Assembly: GCF_003028855.1 (NCBI RefSeq)
Contig: NZ_CP028324.1
Coordinates: 1,736,001 to 1,800,000, forward strand
Direction of reading: 5' to 3'
From: Pseudoduganella armeniaca
Lineage (GTDB): Bacteria; Pseudomonadota; Gammaproteobacteria; Burkholderiales; Burkholderiaceae_D
DNA: 64,000 bases
Below, one piece after another: positions 36,056 to 45,220 of the stretch (its first letter is position 1; the number at the start of each line of letters is the position of its first letter). The position numbers and the translations under genes were made by a program. The notes under the pieces are model-generated. The model saw nothing but the letters and a program-made list of their open reading frames with translations, did no database searches and was not told the DNA's origin.

Positions 36056-38167
36056 TCAACGCGCCAACGGATAATCGAACTGCACGCGCAGGGCGCGCGC
36101 CGATGGCGTCACGGTCAGCCTCTCGCTGGCACCCTCGGCACCTTCATACCAGCGTGCTTCGCGGGCTTCGCGCTGCAGCAGGTTCGCCAGGCCGATGCGC
36201 AGCTTGCCGCGCTGGCCGCCATGCCATGCCAGGTAGGTATCAAGCGCGCGGGTGGGACCGACCGCGCCGCTCAGTAACGCCGTCGCGCGCGACGTGGCGC
36301 CGCCCTGGTAACGGTAATTGAGCCCCGCGCTCCAGCCATCGCGCCAGCGGTAATCCAGTCCCGCGTTGGCGGTCAGCGGCGTCTGTTCGGCCAGCCGGTT
36401 GAACGGGCCCGGCACCGCCGCCACGCGCGACCAGTTGCGGCTGGCGTTCAGCCGCAGCTCGAGATCGGGCGCGGCCTTGACGAATGGTGCCAGCGGCAGC
36501 CTGGCATCGAGCTCGATGCCGTGCGCCTTGGCGTTGCCACCATTGGCGAGGGTCGAGACCCAGGTGTCGCCGTCGCGGAACAGGCGCTGCACGGTGACGT
36601 CACTGATGCGCCGCGCATACGCGCTGGCGCTGATGACGCCCTTGCCGGTGAAGTACGTCTCCCAGCCCGCGTCGACGCCCCAGGCCAGCTCCGGACGCAG
36701 CGCCGGATTGCCTTCCACGTCCGGCGTGGCCGGAGCGTTGTCGTTGTTGACGGTGTAGCGGCGTGGCACCAGGTTGCGCGTCAGCGGCGCCTTATAGGTA
36801 CGCGCCAACGCCAGGCGCCACTGGCCCCGTTCCGGCACTTTCCACAATACGTTGGCGACAGGGCTCCAGACACTGGCACGGGTGCCGCTGCGCGCCAGGC
36901 CACGGCCATCGATGGCGGTATCGAGTCCCTCCCAGCGCAGGCCCAGGTAGGCCTGCCAGCGCGGCCCGATGTCCCATTCATCCTGCGCGTACCAGGCCAT
37001 GCGCGTCACGCTGGCGTCGTAGGCCTGGTCCAGCACCGTCTCTGCCGGCACGGTGTCGTGCTGCAAACGCGTCTCGGCGCGGCGCGTACGGCTGCCGTCC
37101 CAGCCGATGGCGACGCCGTGCCCCGGCCAGAGCGGCACCAGCAGCTTGCCGCTGCTGCCGATGCTGTCGTCGCGCACGGTGGAGGTCACGTGGCGGGTCA
37201 AGGTCGGCGCCAGCGAACGGTCACTGCCGCGGAACAGGTAGTCGCCTTCGCGGCGGTTGCTGTTGGCGCTGGCCTTGGCGGTCAACTGGGCCGCGTCGAG
37301 CCGGTGCGTCCACGTGACGTCGCCGCGCACGACGGTTTCGTCGGCGCTGGCGTTGAAGCGCGCCAGGGGCGAGCGGGTGGCCGGCCCGGCGAGCGTCGTT
37401 TCGCGCGACGTGCCGGCGTTGGCGCTGCGGGTGACGTCGAGCAGGCCTTGCCACGCCAGCGTGTCGCCACTGGCCATCGTCCAGGTCACGCGCGGCGCCA
37501 CGCTGGCCTTGTTTGCGTGTCCTTGGTACGTCTCGTCGAAGCGCCGTTGCGCCAGCAAGCTGCCGTCCGGCTTGACGTCGCGGGTGGCGACGAGGGGCGT
37601 GCTGGCCGAGCGTGCGCGCGCCAGCGTGGCCGCGACCAGCCAGGAACGATGCTCGTCCTTGTCGGCCAATTGCGCGGTCAGGGCCGGGCTCCATGCATCC
37701 TGTTCGCGCGCCAGCGCCAGCTTGGCATCGCGCTGGGCGCCACGCACGGCCTTGCGCAACACGATATTGATGGTGCCGGCCATGGCCTGGGCGCTGTACT
37801 CGGCCGCTGTCGTACGCAGGATCTCGATGCGCTCGACCAGCTCGGGCGCCAGCGTGTCCAGCGAGAAGCCGGGCGGCACCGGGTCGCCGTTGACGAGGAT
37901 TTGCGTGTAGCCGGCCGCCAGTCCGCGCATGCGGACACCGTCCGCGCCGACCGTCAGGCCGGGTACGCGCGCCAAGGCGCCGGCCAGGCCGCCGTCGCCG
38001 TATTGCAGCAGTTCGTCGCGCGCCACCACCACCTTGCCGGCCGTGTCGTTCTGGCGCTGTGCGTTGCCGCCGGGACCAGCCACGACGACCCGGTGCGGCT
38101 CCTCGGCGGCGCCGCACAGCGGCAGCAGAAAGGTCGGGGTCAGCAACAGCAGGGGCAGGGCTCTCAT
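36056..38167 (-). CDS. TonB-dependent outer-membrane receptor
   Basis: A 703-residue receptor with a signal peptide (MRALPLLLLTPTFLLPLCGA). The plug domain spans about 40-150 (LARVPGLTVGADGVRMRGLA, LVERIEILRTTAAEYSAQAM). A C-terminal beta-barrel of about 530 residues ends in an aromatic-rich strand (LRVQFDYPLAR). The ligand cannot be deduced: no TonB, ECF sigma or uptake permease gene is adjacent. The plug resembles siderophore and cobalamin-type small receptors more than the large carbohydrate type at 54779. Confidence 0.88.
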   Translation of the reverse strand: MRALPLLLLTPTFLLPLCGAAEEPHRVVVAGPGGNAQRQNDTAGKVVVARDELLQYGDGGLAGALARVPGLTVGADGVRMRGLAAGYTQILVNGDPVPPGFSLDTLAPELVERIEILRTTAAEYSAQAMAGTINIVLRKAVRGAQRDAKLALAREQDAWSPALTAQLADKDEHRSWLVAATLARARSASTPLVATRDVKPDGSLLAQRRFDETYQGHANKASVAPRVTWTMASGDTLAWQGLLDVTRSANAGTSRETTLAGPATRSPLARFNASADETVVRGDVTWTHRLDAAQLTAKASANSNRREGDYLFRGSDRSLAPTLTRHVTSTVRDDSIGSSGKLLVPLWPGHGVAIGWDGSRTRRAETRLQHDTVPAETVLDQAYDASVTRMAWYAQDEWDIGPRWQAYLGLRWEGLDTAIDGRGLARSGTRASVWSPVANVLWKVPERGQWRLALARTYKAPLTRNLVPRRYTVNNDNAPATPDVEGNPALRPELAWGVDAGWETYFTGKGVISASAYARRISDVTVQRLFRDGDTWVSTLANGGNAKAHGIELDARLPLAPFVKAAPDLELRLNASRNWSRVAAVPGPFNRLAEQTPLTANAGLDYRWRDGWSAGLNYRYQGGATSRATALLSGAVGPTRALDTYLAWHGGQRGKLRIGLANLLQREAREARWYEGAEGASERLTVTPSARALRVQFDYPLAR

Positions 38168-38287
38168 CGTCTCGGGCCAAAGTGGAAGGAACCCGAGTGT
38201 AGAAGCGCGCCACGGCGCAAGGCCAGCGTGGCGGGACGAAGCGGGGAACCGGCGGGTTGAAGCGGTCGCGGTTCTTACTTGCCAAGC

Positions 38288-40738
38288 TTATTTGCCGAGT
38301 TCGCGCAGCATCTCGCTGAAATACTGAGCCTGTTTCGCATGGCGTTGCGCCGCCTTGCCCCGGCCGGCCTTTTTTGCTTCCTGTGCCAGTTGCCGGTGCA
38401 GGCTCGCCGCAGCTTCGCATGCGGCAGCGTGGCCGCCCCGCCGCGTGCCTGGCGTGGCGACGGCCGCCAGTTCGAACAGGCGCAGCGCTTCATTCGGATC
38501 GACCGGGCCACCGATGCCGTCGCGCCAGCAGCGGCCCAGGTGGTACTGGGCCTCGTCGGAGCCGTAGCGATGGTCGCCGGCGGCCTTGGCATACAGCGCG
38601 CGGGCGCGGACCGGATCGCAAGCGTCGCCCAGTTCCCCTTCGTAGACCTGGCCCAGCAGGTTGGCGGCGTCGCGGTATTCCGGATATTCGTCTAATGCCT
38701 GCTCCAGCTGGCGCCGCGCCGCCTGCGCGTCGGCCGTGCAGCCGGTGCCGTCGAGCAGGCAGCGGGCGTAGATGAGCTGCGCCTCCAGCTGGCCGGCGGC
38801 GGCAGCCGTGGCGTACCAGCGGCAGGCCTCGGTCGCGTCGCCGGCAGCCATGGACGCCTCGCCCAGTGCCGCGCAGGCCAGCGCGTCGCCCATGCCGGCG
38901 ATGACGTGGGGCCCCAGCCGCGCGGCCGCCGCGGCGTCGGCCGCGATAGGCGGGGCCTTCCTCGCTTGTTCAAGCTGGTAGGCCACTTCGGTGACCTCGC
39001 GGCCGTCGGCGTACAGGCGCCAGGCCTGGCCGTCGCGCCAGGCGTAGGCGGCCTTGCCCGCGCTCCAGGCTTGTTCGATATCGCCTGCCGCGAGTACGCC
39101 GGCCATCAGGTCGGGCTCGCGCATGTTGGCGGCAAAGCGTTCATAGCGCTGTGGCACGAACGGCGTACCGTCCGGGTGGGCGACGATCCAGCCTTCGTCG
39201 TCACGATACATCAGCAGCAGTGCGCGGCCCGCCGCCACCAGGCTCCAGATGAAGCGGTATTCGCAGGGCAGCACGAGCTGCTGCGCGTGCGCGTCCCACA
39301 GGCCCTTGCAGCCATTCCGCGCATCGACGACGAACAGCGCCGGCACGTCCCTGTTGGCATCTCCCGACGGGCGCAGCTCCTGCAGCACGTCGATGGCCTC
39401 GAATTGGGGCGGCACCAGCACCGTGCCGTCGTACAGCGTGGCGCCGACACCTTGCGCGCCCTGCGGCACGACCAGGTAGATGGCGCGCACGGTGCCGGAA
39501 CCGTCGTCGTCCAATTGGCACAGCAGTTCCAGTTCGCTGTGGTTTGCCGGCAGACCCGGCTGGCCGTTGCGCTGGAAGGTGCCGTACGACTTGTCGATGC
39601 GGACCACCGCGTCGCCACCATCGACCAGGCAGCGCACTTCCTTGAACGGCCCGGCGATCCACGGCGTGCCGTCCGCCAGGAACAGGTCGACCCGTTTCGG
39701 CCCGTGCTTGAGCCGCCAGGCCGCCAGGTCGTCCAGGTATTCGGCTTTCTTGTAGGTGATCGCGGTCAACGGCTTGCCGGTGCGGTCGATCAAGCCATGG
39801 CCCTGCGCCGTCTCGACACTGGCCACGCCGGCCAGGTTGAAGGGCGAGCAGCCGGCCAGGAATTGCGCGGCGATTGCTTGCCGCCCCTGGGCGTCGAGAT
39901 AGCCGAACTTGCCGCCCTGCTCGAACAGCGCGTAACCTTCGCGCCAGTCATACAGGTCGTCCAGGCACGGTGCCAGGATTTCCTTGCCGTCGCGGTCGTA
40001 CAGCCCAAGCTTGCCTTGGCGCTCCAGGACGCCGAACGGCTGGTCGTATTCGATCGGGTCGATAGCGTCGTAGCCGGCCGGCAGGACGACGGTGCCATCC
40101 GCACGGCGCAGGCCAAACAGCTCGTCCTGCTCGAAAACATACAGTCCTTCGCACACCTCGTCGTCGGTGTTCCAGTCGCCGCCATCATCCTGCTCGGCGA
40201 GCCAGCAGCCGAAGCCCAATTCGTCGGCTGCATCATGCGGCGTGAAATGGTACAGCTTCTCGATGGCGCGATGGTCGTCGCCCTCGATCGCGGCCTGGGC
40301 GCGCTCCCAGCGCGCGGCGCAGTCGCGCACGAAGTCGTCCATCATCGCCTCGGGCGAACCGGTGCCGGCCAGCCAGAAGTACTCATTGAGTTCGCCGTAG
40401 TAGGCCGTGCCGTCCGCCGCGGCCAGGGCAGCGCGCAACTCGTCCACCCGTGCCGCGAAATCGTCCGGATCAGGCAGCCCCGGATGCGCGGCCACGAAGG
40501 TCAGCAGCTGGAACAGGCGTTGTTCGGCGAGCGCGCGCTCGGCATAGATGCCGCCGCAGACGGAGGGCAGGAACACCTGCTGCGCTTCCTGGCTGGGGCC
40601 GTGCATGGCGGCGCTGAACAGCACCTGCCACAGCGGCGGCAGGAAATTGTTGGCTTCGGCGACGGCGGCCTCGATGGCGGGAGCGGGGCCGCCGTCCGGC
40701 AGCTTGTCCACGGTGTACAGAAAGACCCGGTTGCCCAT
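38288..40738 (-). CDS. WG-repeat and Sel1-repeat protein
   Basis: An 816-residue protein without signal peptide. The N-terminal 200 residues are an unrecognised domain (VFLYTVDKLPDGGPAPAIEA). The middle carries WG-type beta repeats (GLYDRDGKEILAPCLDDL, FGYLDAQGRQAIAAQ, GLIDRTGKPLTAITY). The C-terminal 180 residues are Sel1/TPR-like helical repeats (GDATEACRWYATAAAAGQLE, YHLGRCWRDGIGGPVDPNEA). Both repeat types mediate protein contacts. It stands alone, 120 bp from the TonB receptor start. No enzymatic motif is seen; function is unknown. Confidence 0.82.
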   Translation of the reverse strand: MGNRVFLYTVDKLPDGGPAPAIEAAVAEANNFLPPLWQVLFSAAMHGPSQEAQQVFLPSVCGGIYAERALAEQRLFQLLTFVAAHPGLPDPDDFAARVDELRAALAAADGTAYYGELNEYFWLAGTGSPEAMMDDFVRDCAARWERAQAAIEGDDHRAIEKLYHFTPHDAADELGFGCWLAEQDDGGDWNTDDEVCEGLYVFEQDELFGLRRADGTVVLPAGYDAIDPIEYDQPFGVLERQGKLGLYDRDGKEILAPCLDDLYDWREGYALFEQGGKFGYLDAQGRQAIAAQFLAGCSPFNLAGVASVETAQGHGLIDRTGKPLTAITYKKAEYLDDLAAWRLKHGPKRVDLFLADGTPWIAGPFKEVRCLVDGGDAVVRIDKSYGTFQRNGQPGLPANHSELELLCQLDDDGSGTVRAIYLVVPQGAQGVGATLYDGTVLVPPQFEAIDVLQELRPSGDANRDVPALFVVDARNGCKGLWDAHAQQLVLPCEYRFIWSLVAAGRALLLMYRDDEGWIVAHPDGTPFVPQRYERFAANMREPDLMAGVLAAGDIEQAWSAGKAAYAWRDGQAWRLYADGREVTEVAYQLEQARKAPPIAADAAAAARLGPHVIAGMGDALACAALGEASMAAGDATEACRWYATAAAAGQLEAQLIYARCLLDGTGCTADAQAARRQLEQALDEYPEYRDAANLLGQVYEGELGDACDPVRARALYAKAAGDHRYGSDEAQYHLGRCWRDGIGGPVDPNEALRLFELAAVATPGTRRGGHAAACEAAASLHRQLAQEAKKAGRGKAAQRHAKQAQYFSEMLRELGK

Positions 40739-40780
40739 GTGTCGTGTCGAGATATGAAAAACACAACTATACCAGCGGCT

Positions 40781-42028
40781 TTACTCGATGCTTGCCAGCG
40801 CGCCAGCGTTGGCCGGCAGGATCGGGATGCGTGCGGCCGGCGGCTCCCAGCCGAACAGCAGCGCACACGCGGCCGCGCAGGTGCTGCCCTGGCACGGACC
40901 CATGCCCACCCGCGTGGCCAGCTTGGCCTCGCGCCAGTCGCGCCACGGCATCAATTCTGCCGCCGTCACGTCCTCGCAGCGGCAGACGATGGTGCCGGGC
41001 CGGCACAGCGCACGCAAGGCTGGGCGCGGCGCGAAGTGGCGCGCCAGCAGGGCCGCGAAATGGTGCGACTGCCGCAGCGCGCGCAGGTCGGCGCGCGACG
41101 GCGCCAGGCCCAGTGCGCACAGCGCCGCGACGCGGCCTTCAGACCGCGCCTGGTCCACACCGCCGACGCCAGTGCATTCGCCGGCGGCCCAGATGTGCGG
41201 CACGGTGGTCTGCTGGCGTTCGTCCACCGCCAGCGCGCCCGCGTCGATGGCGCAGCCAAAGGCCTGGCCCAGCTCCGTATTGGGCAGCAGGCCGAAGCCG
41301 GCTGCAAGGAAATCGCAGTCGTACTCCGTGCGCCCGCGCGCCGTCTCGACGACGACCGTCTGCAGCACTTCGTCGCCTTTGGCTTCGACCACCAGCGCAT
41401 CGGTCAGGTAGGGGACCCCGCGCAGCCGAGCGAACAGTTGCAGGGCCTGGTGCAGCTTGCCGTGGTGGCGCAACGCCAGGCCCAGGCCGAAGCGCGCCAA
41501 CGCCGCGCGCGGCTGGTGCTCGACGATGGCGAGGACCTGTGCGCCGGCCGCCAGCGCGGTGGCGGCGCTGGCCAGCAGTAATGGACCGGAGCCGGCGACG
41601 ACGATCCGGCGCCCACGTACAGGCATGCCGCCCTTGACCAGCGCTTGCAGGCCGCCAGCGCCCGTCACGCCAGGCAGCGTCCAGCCGGGAAAGGGGACGA
41701 GGAACTCCCGTGCGCCGGTGCACAGCAGCAGGCGTTCGAATGGCATGCAGGCGCCGCCGGTGTCGCCCTCCAGCAGCAGCGTGCGCGCATCGACCGCGCC
41801 GACGACGCGGGTGTCGCGCACATGGGTAAAGCCGGGATGCTCCCGCAACGCGGCCCATAACGCATCGGCGGCGGGCGCGTTCCAGGCACCGGGGCCGCCG
41901 CGCCAGACCTGACCGCCGGCGGCGCGGTTGTCGTCGATCAGGCAGACCTGCGCGCCGGCCATGACAGCCGCATGGGCGGCGGCCAAGCCAGCGGGCCCGC
42001 TGCCGACGATGTGCAATGCCGGGATCAT
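40781..42028 (-). CDS. FAD/NAD(P)-binding subunit of a D-hydroxyproline dehydrogenase-type complex
   Basis: A 415-residue oxidoreductase with an N-terminal FAD-binding motif (IVGSGPAGLAAAHAAV), a second dinucleotide fold (VVAGSGPLLLASAA) and a C-terminal cysteine cluster (CRCEDV, then GPCQGSTC) typical of HcnB/OoxA-like subunits that bind an Fe-S cluster. With the small 2Fe-2S and DadA-like subunits it resembles heteromeric D-hydroxyproline dehydrogenases. The ATG at 42028 overlaps the 2Fe-2S gene stop by 4 bp. Last gene of the operon that starts at 44292. Confidence 0.85.
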   Translation of the reverse strand: MIPALHIVGSGPAGLAAAHAAVMAGAQVCLIDDNRAAGGQVWRGGPGAWNAPAADALWAALREHPGFTHVRDTRVVGAVDARTLLLEGDTGGACMPFERLLLCTGAREFLVPFPGWTLPGVTGAGGLQALVKGGMPVRGRRIVVAGSGPLLLASAATALAAGAQVLAIVEHQPRAALARFGLGLALRHHGKLHQALQLFARLRGVPYLTDALVVEAKGDEVLQTVVVETARGRTEYDCDFLAAGFGLLPNTELGQAFGCAIDAGALAVDERQQTTVPHIWAAGECTGVGGVDQARSEGRVAALCALGLAPSRADLRALRQSHHFAALLARHFAPRPALRALCRPGTIVCRCEDVTAAELMPWRDWREAKLATRVGMGPCQGSTCAAACALLFGWEPPAARIPILPANAGALASIE

Positions 42029-42282
42029 GCCTGTACTCCCGTTTGTATCCGCATGCCGTCGCGGCAGGTCGTACGGCACGCCAGCACGTGGGCTTGCCCG
42101 TCCACCGTGACGCGGCACTCCTGGCAGCGCCCCATGCCGCACAGCGCGAAGCGGCGCTGGCCGCTCACGGAGCGGCGGGTGCATTGCATGCCGGCCGTGA
42201 CGATGGCCGCGACGACGCTGGCGCCGGCCGGGACCGTGACGGCGATGCCGTCGATCGTCACGCTGCAGGTACGTTCAGTCAT
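42025..42282 (-). CDS. Small (2Fe-2S)-binding dehydrogenase subunit
   Basis: An 85-residue ferredoxin-like protein with a plant-type cysteine spacing: CGMGRCQEC, then a distal cysteine in LACRTTC. This matches HcnA/OoxC-type small subunits. A TTG at 42288 is the only earlier start; the ATG at 42282 is preferred. It overlaps both neighbours and so is translated as part of the three-subunit enzyme. Confidence 0.87.
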   Translation of the reverse strand: MTERTCSVTIDGIAVTVPAGASVVAAIVTAGMQCTRRSVSGQRRFALCGMGRCQECRVTVDGQAHVLACRTTCRDGMRIQTGVQA

Positions 42283-43399
42283 GGCCAATCTCTCTGGTGA
42301 ATCGCGCTGGTGAATAAGGGGCCGCGTCGATGGCGGTGGGCTGCCCGGCCATCAGGTCCGCCAGCAGCTGGGCGGTGCCGAACGCGGTCGTCACGCCCAG
42401 GCCTTCGTGTCCGGCCGCCAGCCAGGTGCGCGGCATGGTGGGGTGGGCGCCGACGATCGGCCGGCCGTCCGCGCTGGCCGGGCGCATGCCGGTCCAGGCG
42501 CGGATGATCTGCAAGCGCGCCAGTTCGGGCAGCAGGGCGATGGCGCTGCGCAGCACCGCCGCCAGCACCTTTGGATCGACGGCCGCGTCGGCGATGCCGT
42601 CCTGCCGGCACGAGCCGATCAGCCATTGCCCGGTGGGACGCGGCTGCACATTGGCCGCCACCGCCAGGCCGTCCGCCCCGGCAGCAGTCTGGCCATAGCC
42701 CATGCTGACCACTTGGTGACGCAGGCGGCCGGGATAGCGGTCGGTGATGGCCAGGTGGCCCTTGCGGGGGAACACCGGCATGTCCGGCAGCAGTGCCGTG
42801 GTGGCGCAACCTGCCGCCACGACGACGTCGTGCGCGTCGAGGCGCTGGCCGGTTTGCAAGTGGACGCAGCCGGCATCGATGCGCGCGACCGCCGCATCGA
42901 TGCGGGTGGCGCCGCCCAGCGCCGCCAGCTGGTCTGCCAGGTGGCGCGCGACGGCGGGCGGGTACACGACACCGTCCGGCGCCACGCGCACGGCGCCGGC
43001 CAGCCCGGGCCGCAGCGCCGGCTCCGCCGCGGCCAGCTGCGCAGGCGACAGCAGGTCGGCCTGCCAGCCCCGTCGCGCCAGCCGCTGCGCGCGGGCGGCG
43101 GCGTGGAGCAACTGGTCCTCGTCTTCCGCGACCCACAGCGTGCCGCAGCGGACGTGTTCCGCGCGGTGGCCGTGTTCGGCCACGTAGCGGTCCCACTGGC
43201 GCAGCGACAGCAGGCACAGGTCGAGTTCATCGTCCGATTCGTCCAGCGCGACGAGATGGCCCATGCCGGCGGCGGTGGTGCCGCCGCCGGGCCCAAGCCG
43301 GTCCAACAGCAATACCTGGCGTCCGCGCGCCTGCAATTCGACGGCGCACGCGGCACCGACGATGCCGGCGCCGATCACGATCACGTCCGGGTTCGTCAC
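42275..43399 (-). CDS. DadA-like FAD-dependent D-amino acid (D-hydroxyproline) dehydrogenase subunit
   Basis: A 374-residue oxidoreductase of the DAO family with the N-terminal dinucleotide motif VIVIGAGIVGAACAVEL and the C-terminal GHEGLGVTTAFGTA. The GTG at 43399 overlaps the deaminase gene stop (GTGA). In hydroxyproline pathways this is the catalytic subunit that oxidises cis-4-hydroxy-D-proline to the pyrroline imine. Linkage to the epimerase and deaminase strongly favours that substrate over D-alanine or sarcosine. Confidence 0.86.
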   Translation of the reverse strand: MTNPDVIVIGAGIVGAACAVELQARGRQVLLLDRLGPGGGTTAAGMGHLVALDESDDELDLCLLSLRQWDRYVAEHGHRAEHVRCGTLWVAEDEDQLLHAAARAQRLARRGWQADLLSPAQLAAAEPALRPGLAGAVRVAPDGVVYPPAVARHLADQLAALGGATRIDAAVARIDAGCVHLQTGQRLDAHDVVVAAGCATTALLPDMPVFPRKGHLAITDRYPGRLRHQVVSMGYGQTAAGADGLAVAANVQPRPTGQWLIGSCRQDGIADAAVDPKVLAAVLRSAIALLPELARLQIIRAWTGMRPASADGRPIVGAHPTMPRTWLAAGHEGLGVTTAFGTAQLLADLMAGQPTAIDAAPYSPARFTREIGHD

Positions 43400-44292
43400 G
43401 CCAGCACGGGCAGGGCGGGGCGGTTGGCGATGGCGCCGCGGATGACCTGCTCGACCTGTTCGCGCCGGGCTCCTGCCAGCGGCAGGCGCGGCGCGCGCAC
43501 GCGGTCGTTGGAACCGATGGCCAGCTGCTCCGCCAGCTTGATGTTCTGCACCAGGTAGGTCGACACGTCGAGGTCCAGCAGCGGCCGGAACCAGCGGTAG
43601 ATGTCGAGCGCCTCGCGTTGCCGGCCGGCGCGCATCAGGCGGTAGATCGCCACAGTCTCGGCCGGGAAGGCCAGGCACAGGCCGGCCACCCAGCCGGTGG
43701 CGCCGACCGCGAGCGCCTCGAATGCCAGGTTGTCCACGCCGGTCAGCAGGGCGAAGCGGTCGCCGAAATGATTGATGATGTCCGTGCTGCGGCGGATGTC
43801 GTCGGAGGATTCCTTGACCGCCACGAACTGGTCGATCTTCGCCAGCTCCTCCATGATCGGGATCGTCACGTCGACCCGGTAGGCCAGCCGGTTCGAATAG
43901 ATCATGATGGGCAGTTCGCTGGCGCTGGCGATCGCCGTCAGCGTGGCCACCGTCTCGCGCGGGTCGGTGTGGTAGATCGTGCTGGGCACCACCATCAGGC
44001 CATCCGCGCCCGCGCGCGCGGCCTTGCGCGCCAGTTCGCACGCGTCGCGCGTCGCGGCCTCGGCGATCGTCAGCAGCGCCGGCTTGGCGCCGCTGAGCTC
44101 CTTGCACAGGCGCAGGACTTCGATGCGCTCGTCGTGCGACAGCATCGGGCCTTCGCCCAGCGAGCCGCAGGCGATCAGCCCGTCCACGCCCGCGTCCATC
44201 TGCAGCTGGAAGCAGCGCAGCATCTCGTCCCGGTCAAGCGCGCCGTCTTCCTTGAATTTGGTCGTAACCGCTGGCAGTACTCCGTTCCACAT
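43396..44292 (-). CDS. lhpC: DHDPS-family deaminase, probable pyrroline-4-hydroxy-2-carboxylate deaminase
   Basis: A 298-residue TIM-barrel aldolase-type enzyme. The Schiff-base lysine is K160 in FVAVKESSDD, and the substrate carboxylate loop is CGSLGEG at 42-48. In hydroxyproline catabolism this family member converts pyrroline-4-hydroxy-2-carboxylate to alpha-ketoglutarate semialdehyde. First gene of the catabolic operon; its start lies 80 bp from the conserved 13-bp motif at 44373. The semialdehyde dehydrogenase for the next step is not in the window. Confidence 0.87.
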   Translation of the reverse strand: MWNGVLPAVTTKFKEDGALDRDEMLRCFQLQMDAGVDGLIACGSLGEGPMLSHDERIEVLRLCKELSGAKPALLTIAEAATRDACELARKAARAGADGLMVVPSTIYHTDPRETVATLTAIASASELPIMIYSNRLAYRVDVTIPIMEELAKIDQFVAVKESSDDIRRSTDIINHFGDRFALLTGVDNLAFEALAVGATGWVAGLCLAFPAETVAIYRLMRAGRQREALDIYRWFRPLLDLDVSTYLVQNIKLAEQLAIGSNDRVRAPRLPLAGARREQVEQVIRGAIANRPALPVLA

Positions 44293-44372
44293 GGCTGTCC
44301 CTCTCCTTTGAAAGCATCCATGCTACGGCGCCGGGGCGCCGCGGTCTTGCGCACTGCGCGCGGGCGCCATGC

Positions 44373-44385
44373 CGAAATCGGCACA
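44373..44385 (-). promoter_or_regulatory. Predicted operator of the hydroxyproline regulon (deaminase operon)
   Basis: CGAAATCGGCACA here is identical over 13 bp to 46246-46258 and lies in the same orientation and nearly the same distance upstream of its minus-strand gene (80 versus 83 bp). It sits between the deaminase gene and the divergent AraC gene (start 44470). The likely binder is that regulator. Confidence 0.65.
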
Positions 44386-44469
44386 AGCGTGGCGTGCACG
44401 TCGCAAGTCGCGCCGGCGGGTTTGCCAACCCCGGCCAAAGCCACTATATTCGCCTGCAGGGAGGGAGAG

Positions 44470-45219
44470 ATGATCGATAGTGCAGGCTTGGCCGATCTGG
44501 CGACGGTCGGTATCGGCGCGGTGGAGACGATGTTCGACGGCTTGAACGATATCGCGTTCTTCATCAAGGACAGGGAAGGGCGCTACCTCAGCATCAACCA
44601 CACGATGGTGCGGCGCTGCGGCGCGCGCCACAAGCACGAGGTGATCGGCAAGACGGCACTGGAACTGTTCCCGCGCGCGCTGGCGGAATCGTATTTCGCC
44701 CAGGACCGCAAGGTGATGGACAGCGGCGAGGCCATCGACAAGCACCTGGAACTGCACATCTATCCAGGCCGCAGCCGCGGCTGGTGCATCACGCGCAAGC
44801 TGCCCCTGCGCGGCAAGGATGGCGCGGTGGTGGGGCTGATCGGCACGTCGCGCGACCTGGGCCTGCCGGACGAGCTGCATCCGGCCTACCGGCAGATCGC
44901 CGAGATCGCCCAGTACATCCGCGAGCACTACCGCGAGAGCGTGTGCCTGAAGGAGCTGGCCGCGCAGGCCGGCTTGTCGCTGTCGCGCGTGGAGCGCCTG
45001 TTCCAGAAGGTGTTCCATCACTCGCCGCGGCAGCTGCTGCTGCAATGCCGGTTGTCTGCCGCGCGCGAGATCATCGCCAGCAATCCCGGCATCCGCATCG
45101 CGGAGGTGGCGTATGAATGCGGCTACACGGACCACAGCGCCTTCAGCCGCCAGTTCAAGGCCTACGTCGGCATGAGCCCGACCCAGTATGGCCTGCAGGT
45201 CGAGCGCGGCGTGGCCTGA
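44470..45219 (+). CDS. PAS-domain AraC-family regulator of hydroxyproline use
   Basis: A 249-residue protein. A PAS sensor domain lies at about 18-130 (FDGLNDIAFFIKDREGRYLS) and two AraC helix-turn-helix units at about 150-245 (CLKELAAQAGLSLSRVERLF; EVAYECGYTDHSAFSRQFKA). GAGGGAGAG just before the ATG at 44470 is a good ribosome site. It lies between and points away from the deaminase operon, and it converges on the epimerase gene (1-bp gap). It probably senses hydroxyproline or an intermediate and binds the 13-bp motif. Confidence 0.9.
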   Translation: MIDSAGLADLATVGIGAVETMFDGLNDIAFFIKDREGRYLSINHTMVRRCGARHKHEVIGKTALELFPRALAESYFAQDRKVMDSGEAIDKHLELHIYPGRSRGWCITRKLPLRGKDGAVVGLIGTSRDLGLPDELHPAYRQIAEIAQYIREHYRESVCLKELAAQAGLSLSRVERLFQKVFHHSPRQLLLQCRLSAAREIIASNPGIRIAEVAYECGYTDHSAFSRQFKAYVGMSPTQYGLQVERGVA

Positions 45220-45220
45220 T

